The translations under genes and the position numbers were made by a program. Below, one piece after another: positions 23,179-31,940 of a stretch of DNA of 64,000 nt. Every line of letters begins with the position of its first letter. Position 1 is the stretch's first letter. The stretch spans positions 4,216,001 to 4,280,000 of the forward strand of contig NZ_BAAAWU010000001.1 of NCBI RefSeq assembly GCF_039535235.1. The letters are read 5' to 3'. The notes under the pieces were generated by a model. That model searched no databases. It worked only from the letters and a program-made list of their open reading frames with translations, and was not told the DNA's origin. The DNA is from Streptomyces roseoviridis (GTDB taxonomy: Bacteria; Actinomycetota; Actinomycetes; Streptomycetales; Streptomycetaceae).

Positions 23179-24900
23179 GTGGCTCAGAGCAGCACCGAGA
23201 CCGACTGGGTCTCCCGTTTCGCGGACGAGGTCATCACCGAGTCGGAGCGACGTGCGCCTGGCAAACCGGTCGTCGTCGCCTCCGGCCTCTCCCCGTCCGG
23301 CCCCATCCACCTCGGCAACCTCCGCGAGGTCATGACCCCGCACCTGGTCGCCGACGAGATCCGCCGCCGCGGCCACCAGGTCCGCCACCTCATCTCCTGG
23401 GACGACTACGACCGCTACCGCAAGGTGCCGGCCGGCGTCGAGGGGGTCGACGAGTCCTGGGCCGAGCACATCGGCAAGCCGCTGACCTCCGTCCCCGCCC
23501 CGGCCGGCTCCCCCCACGCCAACTGGGCCGAGCACTTCAAGGCCGCCATGGTCGAGGCGCTCGCCGAGCTCGGCGTCGAGTACGACCCGATCAGCCAGAC
23601 CGAGCAGTACACCTCCGGCGCCTACCGCGAGCAGATCCTGCACGCCATGCGCCACCGCGCCGACATCGACGCCATCCTCGACCAGTACCGGACGAAGAAG
23701 GCGCCGAAGAAGCAGTCCCAGAAGCCCCTCGACGCCGCCGAGCTCGAAGCCGAGGAGGGCTCCGGCGCGGCCAACGAGGACGACGGCTCCGGCGGCGGCG
23801 CCGGCTACTTCCCGTACAAGCCGTACTGCGGCCGGTGCGAGAAGGACCTCACCACCGTCACCTCCTACGACGACGACACCACCGAGCTCGCCTACACCTG
23901 CACCGCCTGCGGCTTCGCCGAGACCGTCAAGCTCAGCGAGTTCAACCGCGGCAAGCTCGTGTGGAAGGTCGACTGGCCCATGCGCTGGGCCTACGAGGGC
24001 GTCATCTTCGAGCCCTCCGGCGTCGACCACTCCTCGCCCGGCTCCTCCTTCCAGGTCGGCGGCCAGATCGTCGGCATCTTCGACGGCGTCCAGCCCATCG
24101 GCCCCATGTACGCCTTCGTCGGCATCAGCGGCATGGCCAAGATGTCGTCCTCGCGCGGCGGCGTCCCCACGCCCGCCGACGCCCTGAAGATCATGGAGCC
24201 GCAGCTCCTGCGCTGGCTCTACGCCCGACGCCGCCCCAACCAGTCGTTCAAGATCGCCTTCGACCAGGAGATCCAGCGGCTCTACGACGAGTGGGACAAG
24301 CTCGAGGCCAAGGTCGCCGACGGCTCGGTGCTCCCCGCCGACGCCGCCGCGTACGCGCGGGCCGCCCGCACCGCCGCGGGCGAGCTGCCCCGCACGCCGC
24401 GCCCCCTGCCCTACCGCACGCTCGCCTCGGTCGTCGACATCACCGCCGGACACGACGAGCAGACCCTGCGGATCCTCAGCGACCTCGACCCGCAGAACCC
24501 GGTCACCTCCCTCGACGAGGTCCGGCCCCGGCTCGACCGCGCCGAGAACTGGATCACCACCCAGGTCCCGGCCGACCAGCGCACCATCGTCCGCGACGAG
24601 CCGGACACCGAGCTCCTCGGCTCGCTCGACGACGAGGGCCGTGCGTCACTGCGGCTGCTCCTGGAGGGTCTGGACACCCACTGGTCCCTGGACGGACTGA
24701 CCACCCTGGTCTACGGCGTCCCGAAGGTCATGGCCGGTCTCACCCCCGAGGCCAAGCCCACCCCGGAGCTCAAGCTCGCCCAGCGCTCCTTCTTCGCCCT
24801 GCTCTACAAGCTCCTCGTCAGCCGCGAGACCGGCCCCCGCCTGCCCACCCTGCTCCTCGCCGTCGGCGCCGACCGGGTCCGCAAGCTCCTCGGGGCCTGA
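23179..24900 (+). CDS. lysS: class I lysyl-tRNA synthetase
   Basis: A 573-residue class I enzyme, not the usual class II LysRS. The HIGH-type motif lies in ASGLSPSGPIHLGNLREV (HLGN), and the KMSKS-type loop is AKMSSSRGG. A zinc-binding region shows two CxxC pairs (YCGRCEKDL and CTACGFAET). An acidic Gly/Ser-rich insert precedes the zinc region at about 190-210. Class I LysRS is typical of archaea and of a minority of bacteria including streptomycetes, where it may be accompanied elsewhere by a class II copy. The GTG at 23179 follows GAAGGAC. It is divergent from argS and ends in a strong terminator. Confidence 0.95.
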   Translation: MAQSSTETDWVSRFADEVITESERRAPGKPVVVASGLSPSGPIHLGNLREVMTPHLVADEIRRRGHQVRHLISWDDYDRYRKVPAGVEGVDESWAEHIGKPLTSVPAPAGSPHANWAEHFKAAMVEALAELGVEYDPISQTEQYTSGAYREQILHAMRHRADIDAILDQYRTKKAPKKQSQKPLDAAELEAEEGSGAANEDDGSGGGAGYFPYKPYCGRCEKDLTTVTSYDDDTTELAYTCTACGFAETVKLSEFNRGKLVWKVDWPMRWAYEGVIFEPSGVDHSSPGSSFQVGGQIVGIFDGVQPIGPMYAFVGISGMAKMSSSRGGVPTPADALKIMEPQLLRWLYARRRPNQSFKIAFDQEIQRLYDEWDKLEAKVADGSVLPADAAAYARAARTAAGELPRTPRPLPYRTLASVVDITAGHDEQTLRILSDLDPQNPVTSLDEVRPRLDRAENWITTQVPADQRTIVRDEPDTELLGSLDDEGRASLRLLLEGLDTHWSLDGLTTLVYGVPKVMAGLTPEAKPTPELKLAQRSFFALLYKLLVSRETGPRLPTLLLAVGADRVRKLLGA

Positions 24901-24936
24901 CCCCCACCGGCCACCCGACCCGGCCGGACAGACACC

Positions 24937-24971
24937 ACCGCCCTCCTCCGCATCACGCGGAGGAGGGCGGT
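24937..24971. terminator. bidirectional terminator between lysS and the DUF2637 gene
   Basis: The perfect 15-base arms ACCGCCCTCCTCCGC and GCGGAGGAGGGCGGT are separated by ATCAC and followed by TTCCGT. It lies between the convergent stops at 24900 and 25028, so it can serve both transcripts. Confidence 0.9.
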
Positions 24972-25027
24972 TTCCGTCTCACGGCGCCCGGACGGACAGG
25001 GCAGGCGGCAGGGCGGCTCGGCGGCCG

Positions 25028-26386
25028 TCAGGGCGTGTGGTTCTCCGCCCACTCCTGCTGGATCCGATCCCGCAGCCGAGGCGTCAGCTCACGCAGGATC
25101 GACGCGCTCCGCGGATGCGTGATCTTGTACATGTCGCTCAGCCATATGTCGAGCTGCTCCGCGTTGGGGAAGTCCTGCTTCTCCTCCACGTAGTCCCACA
25201 TGGCCTTGTACGCCGCGTCCGCGAACTCCTCCGGGGACAGCGCCTCGTCCACGTACTCCGGGTACGGCTGGAACTCCTCCGGGCCGGGCGGAGGCACATC
25301 CTCCGGACCGTGCGGGACCGCCACCGGCGTGGGCTCCAGGCCCTCCACGATGCTCGGGTTGTACGTACCCTCGTACGCCTCCGGCGAGACCTGCGGAGCA
25401 TCGAACCACGGACTCTCGTGGTTGACCGGCACGGCCTGCGGCAACGGGCCGCCCTGGCCCGCGGCCCCCTGTGCGGGCACGGCCCCCTGCTGCGGCCCGG
25501 CCCCCGGGCCCTGGGATCCCAGGCCCTGCGATCCCAGGCCCTGAGGCCCCGGACCCTGGGGCCCCGGACCCTGGGGCCCCGGACCCTGCTGAGGCACCAC
25601 ACCCTGCGCCCCCGCCACAGCGCCCGCCTGCGCCGGCACCTGAGCCACCCGCGACTGCTCCAACTCCGCCACCGGCGGGGACGGCGGCAACAACACCGGC
25701 TCCACGCCCGCGGCCGCCAGACCCGCCGCAGCCGTCTCCGACAACGGCACCCCGTACTTCGCGAGCCGCAACGGCATCAGCGCCTCCACCGGCGCCTTGC
25801 GCCGCCACCCACGCCCGAAGCGCGCCTGAAGCCTCGCCTGGTAGATCAGCCGGTCCTGCTCCAGCTTGATCACCTGCTCATACGACCGCAGCTCCCACAG
25901 CTTCATCCGACGCCACAACCGAAACGTCGGAATCGGCGACAACAGCCAACGCGTCAGCCGCACGCCCTCCATGTGCTTGTCGGCCGTGATGTCCGCGATC
26001 CGCCCCACCGCATGCCGCGCCGCTTCCACCGCGACCACGAACAGCACCGGAATCACCGCGTGCATCCCCACGCCCAACGGATCCGGCCACGCAGCCGCAC
26101 CGTTGAACGCGATCGTCGCCGCCGTCAGGAGCCAAGCCGTCTGCCGCAACAACGGGAACGGAATGCGGAACCACGTCAACAGCAGATCGAGCGCCAGAAG
26201 CACACAAATACCCGCATCGATACCGATGGGGAAGAAATACGAGAAATCACCGAAACCCTTGTCGAGGGCAAGCTCGCGCACCGCAGCGTACGAGCCGGCG
26301 AAACCGATCCCGGCAATGATCACCGCACCCGCGACCACGAGGCCGATGAGTATGCGGTGCGTCCGTGTCAGCTGCATCGCGGCCAC
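25028..26386 (-). CDS. DUF2637 membrane protein with collagen-like Gly-Pro-Gln linker
   Basis: A 452-residue protein. The first 130 residues form about four membrane helices of the DUF2637 family (ILIGLVVAGAVIIAGIGFAG, then a SYFFPIGIDAGICVLLALDL segment). A cytoplasmic region follows with a basic stretch (RLWRRMKLWELRSYEQVIKL). Next come a repetitive Gly/Pro/Gln/Ser linker (about residues 265-295) and an acidic C-terminal domain ending in QQEWAENHTP. DUF2637 proteins are seen near plasmid-transfer and conserved chromosomal loci of Streptomyces; the role is unknown. GTG 26386 has GGGAGGG upstream. The two DUF3558 lipoprotein genes lie upstream on the same strand. Confidence 0.82.
   Translation of the reverse strand: MAAMQLTRTHRILIGLVVAGAVIIAGIGFAGSYAAVRELALDKGFGDFSYFFPIGIDAGICVLLALDLLLTWFRIPFPLLRQTAWLLTAATIAFNGAAAWPDPLGVGMHAVIPVLFVVAVEAARHAVGRIADITADKHMEGVRLTRWLLSPIPTFRLWRRMKLWELRSYEQVIKLEQDRLIYQARLQARFGRGWRRKAPVEALMPLRLAKYGVPLSETAAAGLAAAGVEPVLLPPSPPVAELEQSRVAQVPAQAGAVAGAQGVVPQQGPGPQGPGPQGPGPQGLGSQGLGSQGPGAGPQQGAVPAQGAAGQGGPLPQAVPVNHESPWFDAPQVSPEAYEGTYNPSIVEGLEPTPVAVPHGPEDVPPPGPEEFQPYPEYVDEALSPEEFADAAYKAMWDYVEEKQDFPNAEQLDIWLSDMYKITHPRSASILRELTPRLRDRIQQEWAENHTP
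25501..25590. repeat. 15-base tandem repeats coding a collagen-like tract
   Basis: About six units of 15 bases are based on CCCCGGACCCTGGGG and CCAGGCCCTGCGATC. They encode GPQGP and GLGSQ pentapeptides in the DUF2637 protein. They are in frame (15 is a multiple of three), so copy changes would lengthen or shorten the linker without a frameshift. Confidence 0.8.
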
Positions 26387-26524
26387 CCGCGATCCCTCCC
26401 GTCGATCGACATCTCGCGGGCACAGACTGGCACATGCGCACGGGGCCCGGCCCCCTGGGGAGGGACGGACCCCGTACGAAAACGCACAAACGCCTACAGG
26501 ACGACCGCCCCGCAGCCGCGCGGC

Positions 26525-27256
26525 CTACTGATTGGCCGCCGCCACCGACGCCACGGCCTCCTTCGCCGCCTTCAGCGCGCCATCCAGGATCCACTTGTCG
26601 GACGGCGTCTTCGCGCCCGCGTAACCGGCCCCGTTGAACGACAGCAACACCACCACGTTGCCCGTCCGCGCCACCACCGAGGCGTACTTGAAGTCCTCGT
26701 CCGTCTTGCGCAGCTCGAAGGCCACCGACTCGGCCTTGTCGCCGATCCCCGGCGCGGCCACCGTCCGCAGCTTCTTCGCCCCCGGCGTCGCCTGGACCTT
26801 CGCCAATTCCTTGGTGTAGCTCTCCGCCGCCCGCTCCTGCCCACTGCCGAGCGTCGCATCCGACGCGTACCGGTAGAAGGACACGTCGAGCCAGCGGTAC
26901 TGCGACCCCTTGACGCCCTTGTCCTCCAGGCCGTTCCACGCACAGCCGCCACGACTCGTCACGTCACTGGACGCCGCGGCGGTGCCGTTCTTGTTCTTCG
27001 CCTTCGGCACCAGCGTCTCGATCGTCTTCGCCGAGATCGCCTTGCACACCTCGGGAAGCTTCGCGTACCGCGCCGGCTCCACCGCCTTCGTCGACTGCGA
27101 CGGCGTCGGCGTCGCGGAAACCGACGACGACGCGTCCGACGAACCGGACCCCTTGTCACCGGAATCCGAACCGGACGAACAACCTGCGGCCACAAGCATC
27201 ACCGGGACGGCGGCACAGGCGAGAATGCGGGAGAATCGCGGGGCTGATCGCTGCAT
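26525..27256 (-). CDS. DUF3558 family lipoprotein (first copy)
   Basis: A 243-residue exported lipoprotein. The signal sequence ends in the lipobox VAAGCSSG (about residues 18-27). A Ser/Thr/Pro/Asp-rich spacer follows, then a DUF3558-type domain with a conserved cysteine pair (LPEVCKAIS and RGGCAWNG), ending in VVVLLSFNGAGYAG. The role is unknown; family members are surface proteins of actinobacteria. Start ATG 27256. It lies 109 bases downstream of a second, longer DUF3558 lipoprotein gene on the same strand and 138 bases upstream of the DUF2637 gene. Confidence 0.85.
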   Translation of the reverse strand: MQRSAPRFSRILACAAVPVMLVAAGCSSGSDSGDKGSGSSDASSSVSATPTPSQSTKAVEPARYAKLPEVCKAISAKTIETLVPKAKNKNGTAAASSDVTSRGGCAWNGLEDKGVKGSQYRWLDVSFYRYASDATLGSGQERAAESYTKELAKVQATPGAKKLRTVAAPGIGDKAESVAFELRKTDEDFKYASVVARTGNVVVLLSFNGAGYAGAKTPSDKWILDGALKAAKEAVASVAAANQ

Positions 27257-27365
27257 GGTTCCTTCAGTCGCTTGGGCGGCGCACGGCCGGGCGGCCGGGG
27301 GTACGCCGACACGTTACGCGCTCCGCCACACCACCCGACGGCCCCCGCGAAGCGCACCCGGACGC

Positions 27366-28295
27366 CTACTCCTCCAGCCGGTCCGCCAGCAGACGCGCCA
27401 GATTCCGGGTCTTTTCCTGCAGTTCCTTGCTGTCCGGAGCCTCGGCCGGAGCCACCGTCTGCTCCTCGTACTGAACCGTCACGATCACGTTCGATGTGCG
27501 GAACACCACGCTCACCAGACGCTTCGCCCCCGACGGACCGGCGCTCTCCAGGGTGTCGTCCAGGAACGCGACCTCACCCAGACCCTCGAGTACCCGCGAC
27601 TCCAGACCCGTGGTCGCGGGCGGTGCCGGAGTGGTCGCCGGGGTGGACGGGTCGGTCGAGGCGGGCGGAGCGCTCGGAGGGGTGGTGTGAGGCGCCCGAG
27701 GCGCGTGAGCCGGCTGATGACCGGCCGGCGGCAGGGCCGGGGCCGTGGACGAAGGCCCCTTCGCCCCGCCCGGGCCCGTCGCCCCCGACGCGGGCGCCGA
27801 CGACGGCGGCACGGTCGGGCTCACCGGCGCCACACCCGCGGCCGACTGCTTACGGGCGTACACCTCCTGCGCCCGCGCGTCGTCACTCACCGCCGGGTCG
27901 TAGGAGACCACCCGCTCGATGTCGAGGGTCAGCCGGTGGACGGCGTCAGGCGCGTCCGACCTCCAGCTGCACCCCACCCGCCGGTCCGTGTCGAACGTGG
28001 CCGCAGCGACACCCCGGTACACCCGGGCGCGCTCCGGCTCCGGCAGGGCGGCGGCCCCCGGCAGCAGATCCTTCAGCGTGGCCGCCGGCACCGCCCCGCA
28101 GGGCTCGAAAAGCGTCCGGTAACGACCGGGAGGCGCGGCGGGAGCCGCCGGACCCGCCTTCGAGTCGACGGCCTCGGTGTCCACGGCCGCGCCGGAGGAG
28201 CAGGCCGTCAGGCCCATCCCGAGCCCCAGGGCGAGGGCCGCCGCCGAGAGGACCGCGGACCCGGATCGACCGGTTGCGTACGCCTTGCGCTGCAC
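27366..28295 (-). CDS. DUF3558 family lipoprotein (second copy)
   Basis: A 309-residue lipoprotein. From the GTG at 28295 the protein begins VQRKAYATGRSGSAVLSAAA and reaches the lipobox LTACSSG. The DUF3558 domain carries the cysteine pair FEPCGAVPAATL and RRVGCSWRSD. A long Pro/Ala/Thr/Ser linker splits it (about 150-225), and the C-terminal strand segment reads VSVVFRTSNVIVTVQYEEQ. GTG 28295 is chosen because GGGAG lies nine bases ahead and this puts the signal peptide at the N terminus. The ATG at 28385 would add 30 residues and bury it. It is a paralogue of its downstream neighbour. Confidence 0.83.
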   Translation of the reverse strand: MQRKAYATGRSGSAVLSAAALALGLGMGLTACSSGAAVDTEAVDSKAGPAAPAAPPGRYRTLFEPCGAVPAATLKDLLPGAAALPEPERARVYRGVAAATFDTDRRVGCSWRSDAPDAVHRLTLDIERVVSYDPAVSDDARAQEVYARKQSAAGVAPVSPTVPPSSAPASGATGPGGAKGPSSTAPALPPAGHQPAHAPRAPHTTPPSAPPASTDPSTPATTPAPPATTGLESRVLEGLGEVAFLDDTLESAGPSGAKRLVSVVFRTSNVIVTVQYEEQTVAPAEAPDSKELQEKTRNLARLLADRLEE

Positions 28296-28471
28296 GATCC
28301 CAGGCTCCCTTCTCCCGGAGGAATCCCCCGAAAAACTGTTTGCTGCCCCAAGGGGCGCGGTGAACACAATGTGTATCGCACGCATGGCCGTTGATGCCGG
28401 TCCGCAGTCACCTGTACGGGCTTTGGCTCCGGTTTTTGCGTTATCGGACTTTCTGGGGGAAGTGGGTAGGT

Positions 28472-29665
28472 ATGTCGTACGTGGAGGTACCGGGCGCGAA
28501 GGTGCCGATCCGGATGTGGACGGACCCGTCGTCCGTCGAGGACGGCGCGATGCGACAGCTCCAGAACACGGCGACCCTGCCGTGGATCAAGGGCCTGGCG
28601 GTCATGCCGGACGTGCACTACGGCAAGGGTGCGACGGTCGGTTCGGTGATCGCGATGGAGGGCGCGGTGTGCCCGGCGGCGGTCGGCGTGGACATCGGCT
28701 GCGGCATGTCGGCGGTCAAGACGTCGCTGACGGCGAACGACCTGCCGGGGGATCTGTCGCGCCTGCGGTCCAAGATCGAGCAGGCGATTCCGGTGGGTGC
28801 CGGCATGCACCGGGAGATGGTGGATCCCGGGCGGCTGTACCAGTTCCCGACGGCGGGGTGGAGCGACCTGTGGTCCAGGTTCGACACGGTCGCCGATCAG
28901 GTGAAGTTCCGCCGCTCCCGCGCCGAGAAGCAGATGGGAAGCCTCGGGCAGGGCAATCATTTCGTAGAGCTTTGTATCGATTCATCCGGTTCGGTGTGGC
29001 TCATGCTGCACTCCGGCTCCCGGAACATCGGCAAGGAGCTCGCCGAGCACCACATCGGTGTGGCGCAGAAGCTTCCGCACAACCAGGGCCTGGTCGACCG
29101 TGATCTCGCGGTGTTCGTCGCGGACACGCCGCAGATGGCGGCGTACCGGAATGACCTGTTCTGGGCTCAGGAGTACGCCAAGTACAACCGGGCGATCATG
29201 ATGGCGCTGTTCCAGGAGGTCATCCGCCGGGAGTTCCGGAAGGCGAAGGTGGCCTTCGAGCCGGTGATCTCCTGCCACCACAACTACGTGGCGGAGGAGC
29301 GGTACGAGGGGATGGACCTGCTCGTCACGCGCAAGGGTGCGATCCGGGCCGGCTCCGGGGAGTACGGGATCATCCCGGGCTCCATGGGGACGGGTTCGTA
29401 CATCGTGAAGGGGCTCGGCAACGCGGCCTCCTTCAACTCCGCCTCGCACGGCGCGGGCCGCCGGATGAGCCGCAGCGCGGCGAAGCGCCGCTTCTCGACG
29501 CGGGACCTGGAGGAGCAGACCCGGGGCGTGGAGTGCCGGAAGGACTCGGGCGTGGTGGACGAGATCCCGGGCGCCTACAAGCCGATCGAGCAGGTCATCG
29601 AACGGCAGCGGGACCTGGTCGAAGTGGTGGCGAAGCTGAAGCAGGTCGTCTGCGTGAAGGGCTGA
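28472..29665 (+). CDS. rtcB: RNA-splicing ligase RtcB
   Basis: A 397-residue GTP-dependent RNA ligase that joins 2',3'-cyclic phosphate or 3'-phosphate ends to 5'-OH ends. The metal ligands Asp74 and Cys77 are in GVDIGCGM. The conserved segment LGQGNHFVELCID (Asn162, His163) and HSGSRNIG are present. The guanylated histidine lies in NSASHGAGRRMSR near residue 335. All the catalytic residues expected of an active ligase are seen. ATG 28472 follows GGGGGAAGTGGG. No archease or RtcA gene is beside it; rtcB is alone, divergent from the DUF3558 genes. Confidence 0.95.
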   Translation: MSYVEVPGAKVPIRMWTDPSSVEDGAMRQLQNTATLPWIKGLAVMPDVHYGKGATVGSVIAMEGAVCPAAVGVDIGCGMSAVKTSLTANDLPGDLSRLRSKIEQAIPVGAGMHREMVDPGRLYQFPTAGWSDLWSRFDTVADQVKFRRSRAEKQMGSLGQGNHFVELCIDSSGSVWLMLHSGSRNIGKELAEHHIGVAQKLPHNQGLVDRDLAVFVADTPQMAAYRNDLFWAQEYAKYNRAIMMALFQEVIRREFRKAKVAFEPVISCHHNYVAEERYEGMDLLVTRKGAIRAGSGEYGIIPGSMGTGSYIVKGLGNAASFNSASHGAGRRMSRSAAKRRFSTRDLEEQTRGVECRKDSGVVDEIPGAYKPIEQVIERQRDLVEVVAKLKQVVCVKG

Positions 29666-29714
29666 GACCCGGGCTCCGCGAGGTGGGGGGCGTCGGCCTC
29701 GGGCGCCCGAACGG

Positions 29715-30479
29715 TCAGAGTTCCCGGTGGACCTTGGTGTTGCTGGCCTGGGCGCGGGGGCGGACGACCAGGAGGTCGATGTTGACGTGCGGGGGGCGGG
29801 TGCAGGCCCAGGTGATGGTGTCGGCGACGTCGTCGGCGGTGAGGGGTTCGGGGACGCCGGCGTAGACCTTGGCGGCCTTGTCGGTGTCGCCGCGGAAGCG
29901 GGTGGTGGCGAATTCCTCGGTCTTGACCATGCCGGGGGCGATCTCGATGACGCGGACGGGGGTGCCGACGATTTCCAGGCGGAGGGTTTCGGCGAGGACG
30001 CGGGCGCCGTTCTTGGCGGCGACGTAGCCGGCGCCGCCCTCGTAGGTGGCGTGGCCGGCGGTGGAGGAGACGACGACGACGGTGCCGTCGCCGCTCGCCG
30101 TGAGGGCGGGAAGCAGGGCCTGGGTGACGTTGAGGGCGCCGATGACGTTGACCTCGTACATGCGGCGCCAGTCGTCGGGGTCGCCGGTGGCGACGGGGTC
30201 GGCGCCGAGTGCGCCGCCGGCGTTGTTGACGAGGACGGCGAGGGTGCGGAAGGCGGTGGCGAACTCGTCGACGGCGGCGCGGTCGGTGACGTCGAGGGGA
30301 TAGGCGGTCGCCTGGTGGCCGGCTTCGTTGATCTCGGCGGCGAGGGCTTCGACGCGGTCCTTGCGGCGGGCGGTGAGGACCACGCGGTAGCCGGCGGCGG
30401 CGAGCTGTCGGGCGGTGGCCGCGCCGATGCCGCTGCTGGCTCCGGTGACGACGGCGATGGGGGTACCGGCGGCGGTCAT
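29715..30479 (-). CDS. short-chain dehydrogenase/reductase
   Basis: A 254-residue classical SDR oxidoreductase. The cofactor motif is VVTGASSGIGAATARQLA, with a basic ARRKDR just after strand 2 that favours NADP(H). The NNAG motif (LVNNAGGALG), the catalytic serine in VVVVSSTAGHAT and the Tyr/Lys pair in GYVAAKNG are present, so it should be active. The substrate is unknown. ATG 30479 is preceded by AGGAG at seven bases. It lies at the boundary between the rtcB block and a run of unrelated accessory genes. Confidence 0.88.
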   Translation of the reverse strand: MTAAGTPIAVVTGASSGIGAATARQLAAAGYRVVLTARRKDRVEALAAEINEAGHQATAYPLDVTDRAAVDEFATAFRTLAVLVNNAGGALGADPVATGDPDDWRRMYEVNVIGALNVTQALLPALTASGDGTVVVVSSTAGHATYEGGAGYVAAKNGARVLAETLRLEIVGTPVRVIEIAPGMVKTEEFATTRFRGDTDKAAKVYAGVPEPLTADDVADTITWACTRPPHVNIDLLVVRPRAQASNTKVHREL

Positions 30480-30543
30480 GGCGTGCTCCTGGCGCGTGGG
30501 GTCGGTGGTCGCGGTGGCCTGGTCAGGATAGGGCGGGGTCGGG

Positions 30544-30879
30544 TCAGTGGCCGCGGGGGGCGTACATGATGACGGCCATGCCGGCGAGGCAGACGAGGGC
30601 GCCGGTGATGTCCCAGCGGTCGGGGCGGTAGCCGTCGGCGATCATGCCCCAGGCGAGGGAGCCCGCGACGAAGATCCCGCCGTAGGCGGCGAGGATGCGG
30701 CCGAAGTGGGCGTCGGGCTGGAGGGTGGCGACGAAGCCGTAGACGCCGAGGGCCAGGACGCCGGTGCCGATCCAGATCCAGCCGCGGTGTTCGCGTACGC
30801 CTTGCCAGATGAGCCAGGCGCCGCCGATCTCGAAGAGGGCGGCGAGGGTGAAGAGGGCGGCGGAGCGGGCGATGAGCAT
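30544..30879 (-). CDS. YnfA family small membrane protein
   Basis: A 111-residue protein with four predicted membrane helices, typical of the YnfA family (DUF/UPF0060), which is related to small multidrug-resistance transporters. The signature FEIGGAWLIWQGVREHRGW lies in the first helix hairpin. The later helices read GVLALGVYGFVATLQ, ILAAYGGIFVAGSLAWG and ITGALVCLAGMAVIMYAPRG. It may pump small toxic compounds, but its substrate is unproven. ATG 30879 is chosen by homology; an ATG eight codons upstream is less likely. The SDR gene lies 64 bases downstream on the same strand. Confidence 0.88.
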   Translation of the reverse strand: MLIARSAALFTLAALFEIGGAWLIWQGVREHRGWIWIGTGVLALGVYGFVATLQPDAHFGRILAAYGGIFVAGSLAWGMIADGYRPDRWDITGALVCLAGMAVIMYAPRGH

Positions 30880-30954
30880 GGAGGCAGGGTGGCACGGGGA
30901 CACGCGACTGACGGATAGTCAGAAGATATGGGTCGTTATGGGTATCTTCGGGGC

Positions 30955-31422
30955 ATGACTGTGATGCGCAAGGCGCTGCTCGGCGCGGCCCTGACGGCTG
31001 CCCTGGTGACCGGTACCTCCTCGGCCGTCGCCGCGCCGGCGGAGGCGGACCTGGCCCACCACGGCCATGTCTCGCTGTGGGACGGGCGGATCGGTGTGTG
31101 GCTGGTCAGCGAGAACCACGGGCCGTCGCACGTGCCGGAGGCGACGGTGCGGCTCGCCTTCTCGGAGCCGATGGCGGGCGGGCAGGTGTTGCCTCCGGCG
31201 TGTCTGTGGAGCAGTGACCGGGTGGTGTCGTGTCGTACGGGTGAGCTGCGGGCGGCCGGTGCGGTCGGTGAGCTGGCGCTGGATCTGCGGACGGCGGGCC
31301 GGCCGGAGGAGCTGACCGTGGACATCCGGACCGTGTGGCGGGACGGGGTGGCCGACGGCAACCCGCGCAACGACCGGCACCGTGTGCTCGTCCTGGCGAC
31401 CGGTGACCCGTACGTCTTCTGA
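30955..31422 (+). CDS. secreted protein of unknown function
   Basis: A 155-residue exported protein. The signal peptide is clear (MRKALLGAALTAALVTGTSS, cleavage likely after AVAA). The mature part has a beta-rich look (HHGHVSLWDGRIGVWLVSE, then a THRLAFSEP-like VRLAFSEPMAGG region) with one cysteine pair (PPACLWSS and VVSCRTG), probably an Ig-like or adhesion-type fold. No family could be named. ATG 30955 and ATG 30964 are both possible. It is divergent from the YnfA gene with a 75-base spacer containing the repeat TATGGGT near 30928. Confidence 0.72.
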   Translation: MTVMRKALLGAALTAALVTGTSSAVAAPAEADLAHHGHVSLWDGRIGVWLVSENHGPSHVPEATVRLAFSEPMAGGQVLPPACLWSSDRVVSCRTGELRAAGAVGELALDLRTAGRPEELTVDIRTVWRDGVADGNPRNDRHRVLVLATGDPYVF

Positions 31423-31430
31423 GCGGGCTC

Positions 31431-31940
31431 TCAGGTGTGGAGGGGGGCGGTGTAGCCGTCGGGGCGGACGAGGAGGGTGTCGCGGCGCGCGGGGTCGGCC
31501 CAGGTGGCCCGTACCGCCCGGGTGGGGGAGACGGGGGCCGTGGGGGGCAGGGCCGGGCTGGCGCCGTCGGGGGCGATGAGGACGAATTCGCCCTCGCGGA
31601 GGAGTTCGTAGAGCCGGCCTTCGCGCAGGTCGTGGTCGGGGGCGCGGCGGGCCGTGGGGCCGTAGGAGAGGCCGATGCCGCTGATCTGGCCGACGACGCG
31701 GTCCACGGCGGGGCGGAGGGCGCCGAGGAGTCGGGTGGCCACGGTGCGGACGGCTCGCTGGAGGGGGGTGTGGGCGATGGCGAGGCGGATCAGGGTGCCG
31801 CTGCTGCGCAGGACCAGGGTGCCGATCGGGTGTCGTTCGGCCTGGTAGCTGTCGAGGAGGGCGTCGGGGTCGGGGGCCTCGCCGCGCAGGACGGCGGTGA
31901 GTTTCCAGGAGAGGTTGGCGGCGTCCTGGAGGCCGGTGTT
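31431..31940 (-). pseudogene. C-terminal fragment of an FAD-dependent aromatic monooxygenase
   Basis: The reading frame ends at 31431 with a stop. Read from its upstream side it begins abruptly at NTGLQDAANLSWKL. This is the third conserved motif of PheA/TfdB-type flavin monooxygenases, usually preceded by GGQGL; here it is preceded only by Arg-rich nonsense. The C-terminal thioredoxin-like tail is intact to a natural end (PARRDTLLVRPDGYTAPLHT). The N-terminal FAD-binding domain (GxGxxG, about 300 residues) is absent. This is therefore the last 40 percent of such an enzyme, cut at about 31940, and it cannot bind FAD. It abuts a TetR fragment of opposite orientation. Confidence 0.85.

Noticed and set aside
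25037..27247. A 736-codon plus-strand open frame
   Set aside because: It is opposite the DUF2637 and DUF3558 genes. Its translation is Arg/Leu/His-rich with no domains; the minus-strand proteins have signal peptides and membrane helices.
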